A stretch of 64,000 nucleotides of DNA from Nostoc spongiaeforme FACHB-130 (GTDB taxonomy: Bacteria; Cyanobacteriota; Cyanobacteriia; Cyanobacteriales; Nostocaceae): the NCBI RefSeq assembly GCF_014698475.1, contig NZ_JACJTB010000001.1, positions 310,001-374,000 of the forward strand, given 5' to 3'. Positions 59,048 to 64,000 of the stretch are shown one piece after another (position 1 is the stretch's first letter; each line of letters starts with the position of its first letter). Both the position numbers and the translations under genes were made by a program. The notes beneath the pieces were generated by a model. It was not told the DNA's origin. It worked only from the letters and a program-made list of their open reading frames with translations, and did not search any database.

Positions 59048-59650
59048 ATGGACTTTAGTAGTTATAAATCTATTAGCGAAGTTCTCAAAACATTTCAGAT
59101 TATCTACACAGAAGCTAATTTTGTTCTAGCAACAGAGTTTAATATTCCTCAATATTTCCGAGAAGACTTAGCAATTGTTATGCGCGAAGGTGTCGTGGAT
59201 AATTCTGAGTTTGCTATTTGTGAGAACCTGATTTATCCAGTTTTGAAAGAAGTTTGGAAGCAGTATAACAGTAAGTTTACTTTATGGAGTCATCAATCAC
59301 TGAACTATGATGAGCAATTATCAGGTTTTCCTGAATATATTTTGGCTAAACGTTCGCCTTTAGGGAAAATAGTTTTTGATAAACCATACTTTATTTTAGT
59401 AGAAGCTAAACAAGATAACTTTGAAGCAGGTTGGGCGCAATGTTTAGCTGAAATGATTGCGGCTCAAAGACTAAATCAAGAATTATCGGTAGTTATCTAT
59501 GGGATTGTTTCTAATGGTGCAGTCTGGCAATTTGGTAAACTAGAAGCACAAAATTTTACTAGAAATATTACACCCTTCACTATTTATGAATTAGACAATT
59601 TATTTGCCACTGTCAACTATATTTTTCAACAATGCCAATTACAACTATAG
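59048..59650 (+). CDS. Hypothetical protein with PD-(D/E)XK-like features (paralog of 18438)
   Basis: A 200-residue protein, full-length paralog of the protein at 18438-19049: the same ICENLIYPVLKEVWK, FTLWSHQSLNYDEQLSGFPEY, VFDKPYFILVEAKQD and GWAQCLAEMIAAQRLN blocks. The putative catalytic PEY...EAK pattern is kept, though with Glu for the paralog's Asp. An AGGAGG site precedes the ATG. Function unknown. Confidence 0.72.
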   Translation: MDFSSYKSISEVLKTFQIIYTEANFVLATEFNIPQYFREDLAIVMREGVVDNSEFAICENLIYPVLKEVWKQYNSKFTLWSHQSLNYDEQLSGFPEYILAKRSPLGKIVFDKPYFILVEAKQDNFEAGWAQCLAEMIAAQRLNQELSVVIYGIVSNGAVWQFGKLEAQNFTRNITPFTIYELDNLFATVNYIFQQCQLQL

Positions 59651-59694
59651 TAATCCTAAATCATTTGTGAAATTCTCCTTCTTTTCCTCCTTCT

Positions 59695-59765
59695 CTTTCT
59701 TTGTGTCCTACCCTTCGGGAAGCCGCTATCGCGTCTATGCGCCCTTTGCGGTTCGTTTAAAATAA
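59695..59765. repeat. Nostoc-type short repeat (cccttcgggaagccgcta)
   Basis: The sequence cccttcgggaagccgctatcgcgtctatgcgcc includes a CCCTTCGGG hairpin and is a repeat seen in many Nostocales intergenic regions. It lies between the hypothetical gene and the convergent Rieske gene. Confidence 0.6.
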
Positions 59766-59814
59766 TATGTTTTCACAACTCAGATAGGATTGCTGTAGAT
59801 AATTTGCTAACATC

Positions 59815-60867
59815 TCAGCCTAATCTTTCAACTTGACTCCGCATCAATTTCTGCACACTAACTAAAGCTCGATTTAACTCAAAATTACGTCTTTGCGGAT
59901 TTTGTAAATATGCCTGTTGTTCTTCCTCAATCATTTCTACATCTTGCACTACTAAACCTTCAAGTAGTTTTTTGGCGGCATTAAATAAACTATCTTTAAT
60001 AAATCGGCGAAACCACACAGGTAATTTATGCAAGCGCCAAAAGGCATTGAGTGAGGTGAAGTGAATTAAATAAGCTTTAGTTTGAGTTTCACTTACAGGA
60101 CACAATAAACAATAAATTTTAAAATCTTTGCCTAACGTAGATTGCCAATGGGGATAGATATAACTGACATCCAATGGTTCTGGATGAAGTTTTCGCAATG
60201 CGGGAAAAAATAATTGAGAAATTGACCAAATCTTATCGATTTTATAATAACTTTGGGCAGTATAATGAGCATCTACACGGTGATTATCTTCGTCGATATT
60301 TTGTAAAGATGCTGCCGCCCAAGCTTGTAAATCTTGATGTAAATGTCCATGATACATATCCATCAAGTTTTCAATTAAATAAGAATAATGGGCTTGACAG
60401 TTAATGACTGCAACTGAAGCAATGTAATTCAAATGTTCCCATTCTGGTAAACCCATTGGTTCAACAGCTAATTCTGCATCACCAGGAAATAGCCAAATAA
60501 AACCATCTTGTTCTTTGACTGGGTAACGCCGAATTTGGCAGTTTGGTAATTTTTGATTTGCAGCTAAATAAGGAACTGCTGTACACTCACCCGATGAATT
60601 GAAGCGCCAACCATGATAAGCGCATTCTAATTCATTAGCGACAACTTGTCCGTGGCTCAGTTTAACTTGACGATGGGGACAACGGTCTTCTAAGGCGTGG
60701 ATTTTACCTGTACTGTCGCGGTAAAGTGCGATCGCTTGATGCCATAATATCACTCCCATAGGTTTATTAGTTACCTCAGTACTCCGTGCAACTACATACC
60801 AATGATTAGGGTTAATCCCCAATTGACGCACATCAGAAGTTTGCACAGTTTGAGAGAGAGATGACAT
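59815..60867 (-). CDS. Rieske [2Fe-2S] aromatic-ring-hydroxylating oxygenase-like protein
   Basis: A 350-residue oxygenase alpha-subunit. The Rieske cluster motif CPHRQVKLSHG...CAYHGWRF is at about residues 63-86. The mononuclear iron ligands are in ENLMDMYHGHLHQDL (about 166-180, Asp and two His). A C-terminal SRPBCC-like domain follows. No C-terminal membrane helices, unlike chlorophyllide a oxygenase or PAO/TIC55. Substrate unknown; vanillate- and carotenoid-type relatives exist. Confidence 0.88.
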   Translation of the reverse strand: MSSLSQTVQTSDVRQLGINPNHWYVVARSTEVTNKPMGVILWHQAIALYRDSTGKIHALEDRCPHRQVKLSHGQVVANELECAYHGWRFNSSGECTAVPYLAANQKLPNCQIRRYPVKEQDGFIWLFPGDAELAVEPMGLPEWEHLNYIASVAVINCQAHYSYLIENLMDMYHGHLHQDLQAWAAASLQNIDEDNHRVDAHYTAQSYYKIDKIWSISQLFFPALRKLHPEPLDVSYIYPHWQSTLGKDFKIYCLLCPVSETQTKAYLIHFTSLNAFWRLHKLPVWFRRFIKDSLFNAAKKLLEGLVVQDVEMIEEEQQAYLQNPQRRNFELNRALVSVQKLMRSQVERLG

Positions 60868-61194
60868 AATTCAGCCTATCCTTTTCCGCGTTAGTCTGGT
60901 CACTGATGACCAGATTATCACTTACGGAACTAAAACTAATTTTGCTGACAAGCTATAAAGTATGTGTAGTTACAGCAGAATTCACCGAAGTGGAGGTTCT
61001 TAATCCCGAATTTCTCACGTATGGGTAGGGGTGTGGGGAGTGTGGGGAGTGTGGGAGGAAAGATTTCTTCACCATCCTCCCACCCCTCCCACACCCCTGG
61101 ATTTCTCTCTTGTGAGAAATCCAGGTTAATCCTTTTCCCTTCATTCTGAATTCTCTAGCGATACACCAGTAAACATATTGAACCAAAAATCCTT
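60868..61194. other. Intergenic region between the Rieske and YbjN genes
   Basis: Half of it is the palindromic element at 61008-61125. No gene supported. The Rieske promoter should be near 60870-60950. Confidence 0.5.
61008..61125. repeat. Palindromic GTGTGGGGA/CCCACACC element, copy 1
   Basis: GAATTTCTCACGTATGGGT, then GTGTGGGGA repeats, the core AAGATTTCTTCACCAT, then CCTCCCACCCCTCCCACACC, closing with the hairpin CTGGATTTCTC-TCTTGT-GAGAAATCCAG (11-bp perfect stem, about 61097-61124). The left and middle parts match the copy at 63883 with the same 16-nt core. The ends carry ATTTCTCAC / GTGAGAAAT inverted repeats. Confidence 0.85.
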
Positions 61195-61671
61195 ATGGCA
61201 ATCTCTCAAGAAAACCTAACTGAAGAATTTCTTAACGAACTCATCCAGGAAACAAATACCCTCGACCATCTAGAGATTATTGAAAACGTCATCGACTCTC
61301 TAGAGCAAGATGACAGCGCAATGGTTAGCCAGAGTCCAGAAGGTGGTTATCTCTGGAAGTTTAAGTACGGTAGTGTGGAAGTGTTTGTGCAACTCACGGG
61401 TACAAGCGACGAAGACACCCTCACGGTTTGGTCTGTTGTATTAAAATTACCCGCCAAAGATGAACCAAAATTAATGCGTCACCTTTTAGAGTTGAACTGC
61501 TCTAGTACTTTTGAAGCGCGTTTTGGTATCATCGAGGACAAAGTAGTTGTCATTTCAACACGCACCCTAGCGGAATTGTCTCCAGGGGAAGTCTCACGGT
61601 TAATTACGATTGTTGCCACGATCGCCGATAACAACGATGAAGCTTTACAATCTGAGTTTGGTCTTGCTTAA
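61195..61671 (+). CDS. YbjN domain-containing protein
   Basis: A 158-residue protein of the YbjN/type III chaperone-like fold: ITEEFLNELIQETNT at the start, then YLWKFKYGSVEVFVQLTGTSDEDTLTVWSVVLKLPAKDEPKLMRHLLELNCSSTFEARFGIIEDKVVVIST. Cyanobacterial and plant relatives are small acidic proteins of unknown function. Its stop lies 10 bp before the lipoate-ligase gene, suggesting an operon. Confidence 0.8.
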   Translation: MAISQENLTEEFLNELIQETNTLDHLEIIENVIDSLEQDDSAMVSQSPEGGYLWKFKYGSVEVFVQLTGTSDEDTLTVWSVVLKLPAKDEPKLMRHLLELNCSSTFEARFGIIEDKVVVISTRTLAELSPGEVSRLITIVATIADNNDEALQSEFGLA

Positions 61672-61681
61672 GTAATCATTC

Positions 61682-62413
61682 ATGTCTAACAAGCACGTAT
61701 GGCGACTGATTTCTTTCTTAGAAGCCTCTGGTAATCTACAGATGGCGATCGATAAATGGTTATTAGAACAACACCATTTAAGAAAGCATCCTCCAACTCT
61801 GCGCTTTTATACTTGGTCGCCAACTGCTATTTCTCTCGGCTATCATCAACGACAATATCCCCAAGCATGGGATAATTTAACTTGGCAAGGTAAAAAACTA
61901 GATTTAGTCCGCCGTCCCACTGGTGGAAGAGCAGTATTACACCAAGGCGATTTAACTTATGCTGTGATTACATCGGGTTTAACTGGAAACCGTTTACAAG
62001 CATATACAAAAATTTGTGAATTTTTAATTCAAGGATGGCGATCGCTTGGTGTGGAATTAAGCTACGGTACAGATGGGCGGGGCTACATCCATAACCCCAA
62101 CTGCTTTGGGACGGCGACAGGTGCAGATTTGATTTTACCCAATGGCGCAAAACTCATCGGTAGCGCCCAACTCAAACGCGGTGACGTAATTTTGCAACAT
62201 GGTTCTATTCGCTTGCAACCAGATGCGGAACTGTTTGCGAAAGTATTTGGTACAGAGTCATTTAATAGCGTTCAGTTTCCTTACAGTCTCGAACAAATTA
62301 TGAAGGCTTTGATTGCTGCTGCACAAGATTGTTTTGATATGGAAATAGAAGTGCAGCAGTTATCAGAATGGGAGTGGGAAGAGATTTTAAACGCGGAGGT
62401 TAGATGGACATAA
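61682..62413 (+). CDS. Lipoate/biotin-protein ligase family enzyme
   Basis: A 243-residue BPL/LPL catalytic-domain protein. The core RRPTGGRAVLHQGDLTYAVI (about 79-98) holds the conserved Arg and His. Later AKLIGSAQLKRGDVILQHGSI contains the conserved Lys region. It most resembles LplA/LipM-like lipoyl or octanoyl transferases, so lipoylation of 2-oxoacid dehydrogenases or the glycine cleavage system is likely. The exact activity is open. Its end overlaps the next gene by 10 bp. Confidence 0.82.
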   Translation: MSNKHVWRLISFLEASGNLQMAIDKWLLEQHHLRKHPPTLRFYTWSPTAISLGYHQRQYPQAWDNLTWQGKKLDLVRRPTGGRAVLHQGDLTYAVITSGLTGNRLQAYTKICEFLIQGWRSLGVELSYGTDGRGYIHNPNCFGTATGADLILPNGAKLIGSAQLKRGDVILQHGSIRLQPDAELFAKVFGTESFNSVQFPYSLEQIMKALIAAAQDCFDMEIEVQQLSEWEWEEILNAEVRWT

Positions 62414-62634
62414 ATAAACGTCAACGCCTGGAAGCCGCAGCTTGGCGCATAGGCGATGCAGCCGACTTTCTCGAACTATCATCTGATGAAGTAGCTTTCA
62501 TTGAGATAAAGCTATCTTTGAGCAGACAATTAAAACAACTGCGCGTTAAAAATAATCTGACTCAAACGGAGTTGGCGCAGAAAACCAAATTTAACCGCCG
62601 ATTGAAGAAGATGGACGCAGATAAACGCAGATAA
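62404..62634 (+). pseudogene. Truncated XRE/HTH protein (antitoxin-like)
   Basis: A 76-residue frame with RQLKQLRVKNNLTQTELAQK (the first helices of an XRE HTH, usually HigA-like). After this the expected recognition helix is missing. The tail KFNRRLKKMDADKRR is encoded by atggacgcagataaacgcagataaa, a common intergenic repeat. I read it as an HTH gene cut off by repeat sequence; it may not fold. It overlaps the ligase gene by 10 bp. Confidence 0.6.
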
Positions 62635-62719
62635 ATTTTTACTTGAGCAGATGAAGAAAGGCTATAGTCAGATGAAAATAAAATATTGCAACTCAGTCAA
62701 GCCTGTATCTTGAATTATG

Positions 62720-63616
62720 CTAAACCTTGCTTTCTAGAGGTTGGGGAATCGGAGTAGTTGCAGCTAACTTTCTGCCGTAATTAATAGCAATCAACCCTGT
62801 CACATACATAAATAGACTGTAAACTGCTGCGGGGATTGCCATATCAGGATTGTTGAGTAATCCGGCGGTAATGGCGATCGCTAGTGTACCATTTTGAATT
62901 CCCACCTCAATGGCGATGCAGATTTGCTGAGGCGGATTGAGGTTAAATAGTTTGCTAATATAAAACCCCGCCAGCATTGAGACACCATTCAACAGCACCA
63001 CGGCAATTCCTACTTGCAGAATAAAGCCAGGGAGACGATTCCACTCACGAATAATTAGTAAGAGAATAATTATTGCTAGGAAGGCGACTGCTAGACGGCT
63101 AGTTACTTTTTCTAGACGAAGGGCGACTTCTGGGAATAACTGACGCACTCCCATTCCTAAACCTATAGGCAGAAGTGTCATCAGAAATATTTGTACTATT
63201 GTTGCACCAATAGGTAGGGCGATCGCCGCAGTTTGTCCGATGAAGTGTTGATATGCGAGGTTTGCCAATACTGGAATTGTCAAGACGGTAATCAGACTAC
63301 TAAAAGCTGTCAGAGTCACCGAAAGCGCAACATCACCTTTCGCCAGGAATGTAATTACGTTGGAAGATACCCCACCTGGACAAAGTGCAATTATGATTAA
63401 ACCCATAGCAATGGTAGGTTGCATAGGGACTAATTTCGCAATAGTAAAACCAATAATTGGTAAAAGAACTAACTGACTAATCAAGCCAATGGTGACGGCT
63501 TTGGGATAATTCTTGACACGTTGGAAATCTGCTGGTGTGAGAGATAAACCCATTCCTAGCATAATAATCGCTAAGGCTATAGGTAGAACAACCGCAGTGA
63601 AAAAGCTTGCTTCCAT
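62720..63616 (-). CDS. Bile acid:sodium symporter family transporter
   Basis: A 298-residue membrane protein with about nine to ten helices, starting MEASFFTAVVLPIALAIIMLGMGLSLTPADFQRV. It has the family blocks LCPGGVSSNVITFLAKGDVALSVTLTAFSSL and EVGIQNGTLAIAIT (the crossover regions that bind Na+). Substrate unknown; relatives move bile acids, pantoate or organic anions. Isolated gene. Confidence 0.9.
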   Translation of the reverse strand: MEASFFTAVVLPIALAIIMLGMGLSLTPADFQRVKNYPKAVTIGLISQLVLLPIIGFTIAKLVPMQPTIAMGLIIIALCPGGVSSNVITFLAKGDVALSVTLTAFSSLITVLTIPVLANLAYQHFIGQTAAIALPIGATIVQIFLMTLLPIGLGMGVRQLFPEVALRLEKVTSRLAVAFLAIIILLLIIREWNRLPGFILQVGIAVVLLNGVSMLAGFYISKLFNLNPPQQICIAIEVGIQNGTLAIAITAGLLNNPDMAIPAAVYSLFMYVTGLIAINYGRKLAATTPIPQPLESKV

Positions 63617-63815
63617 AATTGAATAATTTATAATAACGACTCTATCAGTCAGAAATTTTACGGTAAAACAAGATTATTCGCTGTTTTGTGCCGATTTCCA
63701 TCTCAAACTGCTGTTATAGGTAGAAACATTATCAAACAGTATTGCTTTCTTTACAAGCGTATAGGCGAGTATTGATACCACTCACGCAACGAGTAAAGCC
63801 GATCGCAAAAATAAA

Positions 63816-63838
63816 AGGGACACAATTATTGTGTCCCT
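63816..63838 (-). terminator. Intrinsic terminator for a minus-strand gene to the right
   Basis: AGGGACACAA (63816-63825) / TTGTGTCCCT (63829-63838), a perfect 10-bp stem with a 3-nt loop. Read on the minus strand it is followed by TTTTATTTTT. It must end a gene lying beyond 64000 or a short RNA, as no gene is seen between. Confidence 0.75.
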
Positions 63839-63882
63839 AAATAAACTAATTCAAGATGCTAGTTGCCAATGCGGATTTAACT

Positions 63883-64000
63883 CGAATTTCTCGTGTATGG
63901 GTGGGGAGAGAGGGGAGTTTGGGGGGAAGATTTCTTCACCATGCTCCCACCCCTCCCACACCTCCCACACCTCCCACACCTCCCACCCTTCCCACACCTC
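63883..64000. repeat. Palindromic GGGGA/CCCACACC element, copy 2 (runs off the edge)
   Basis: GAATTTCTCGTGTATGGGT, GGGGAGAGAGGGGAGTTT, the core AAGATTTCTTCACCAT and then six or more tandem CTCCCACAC-type units to the window end. Same core and arms as the copy at 61008, with an expanded right arm. Confidence 0.85.

Larger units (their letters stand above)
63617..64000. other. Intergenic region at the right edge
   Basis: No gene before the edge. It contains the transporter's promoter region, a strong minus-strand terminator (63816-63838) and the second palindromic CCCACACC element (63883-64000). Confidence 0.6.

Noticed and set aside
60953-61186. A 77-residue minus-strand frame
   Set aside because: Consists mostly of the palindromic repeat element.

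Overview
The window looks like chromosomal DNA of a filamentous, probably heterocyst-forming cyanobacterium (Nostoc/Anabaena/Calothrix group). The evidence is the abundance of the HIP1 octamer GCGATCGC inside and between genes, a psbA gene for the photosystem II D1 protein, a Mo-nitrogenase C-terminal-domain protein, many long two-component and GGDEF signalling proteins, and short tandem repeats (STRR-type) and palindromic repeats in the intergenic spaces. No rRNA, tRNA or CRISPR array was recognised.

Layout. 1-3 kb: the start of a CHASE2 sensor running off the left edge, a creatininase-family hydrolase, a 2TM protein and a Uma2 nuclease. 3.2-9.9 kb: one giant poly-HAMP hybrid histidine kinase (2211 aa) with a 12 x 276 bp internal repeat array. 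10.3-12.2 kb: urease accessory operon ureE-ureF-ureG. 12.2-19 kb: a conserved hypothetical, an Nfu Fe-S scaffold, a GH57 glycosidase, a VapBC-like toxin-antitoxin pair, a Ser/Thr kinase and a PD-(D/E)XK-like hypothetical. 19-24.4 kb: endonuclease/exonuclease/phosphatase protein plus cardiolipin synthase, a DUF4336 protein and a double-GGDEF protein. 24.5-31.4 kb: secreted RTX metalloprotease, J-domain protein, cysteine synthase with an Rrf2 regulator, diheme cytochrome c, and a TPR protein resembling a STAND protein without its ATPase. 31.4-43.3 kb: uvrA, Uma2, nitrogenase-associated protein, a caspase-like protein that has lost both catalytic residues, L32, a sulfite-oxidase-like molybdoenzyme, aldehyde dehydrogenase and a hybrid kinase. 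44.1-45.3 kb: psbA with its terminator.

45.3-53.2 kb is the most interesting block: a DNA phosphorothioation (Dnd) locus. It holds a Dnd-associated small protein, two DGQHR (DndB-like) proteins, DndC, an XRE repressor, an unknown 84-aa protein and DndD. I see no DndE and no restriction genes. The regulatory DNA contains a perfect 30-bp palindrome and clustered GTAAC/GTTAC half-sites, suggesting a tightly autoregulated sulfur-modification system of unusual composition.

53.2-64 kb: Ap4A phosphorylase, a decayed Uma2 pseudogene, DUF4870 and GGDEF proteins, DUF1838, a GNAT enzyme, a pentapeptide protein, a second copy of the PD-(D/E)XK-like hypothetical, a Rieske oxygenase, YbjN, a lipoate/biotin ligase, a truncated HTH protein and a bile-acid:sodium-type symporter. 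Two copies of a palindromic CCCACACC-rich element lie near the right end. Most intergenic regions are filled with repeat families rather than genes.
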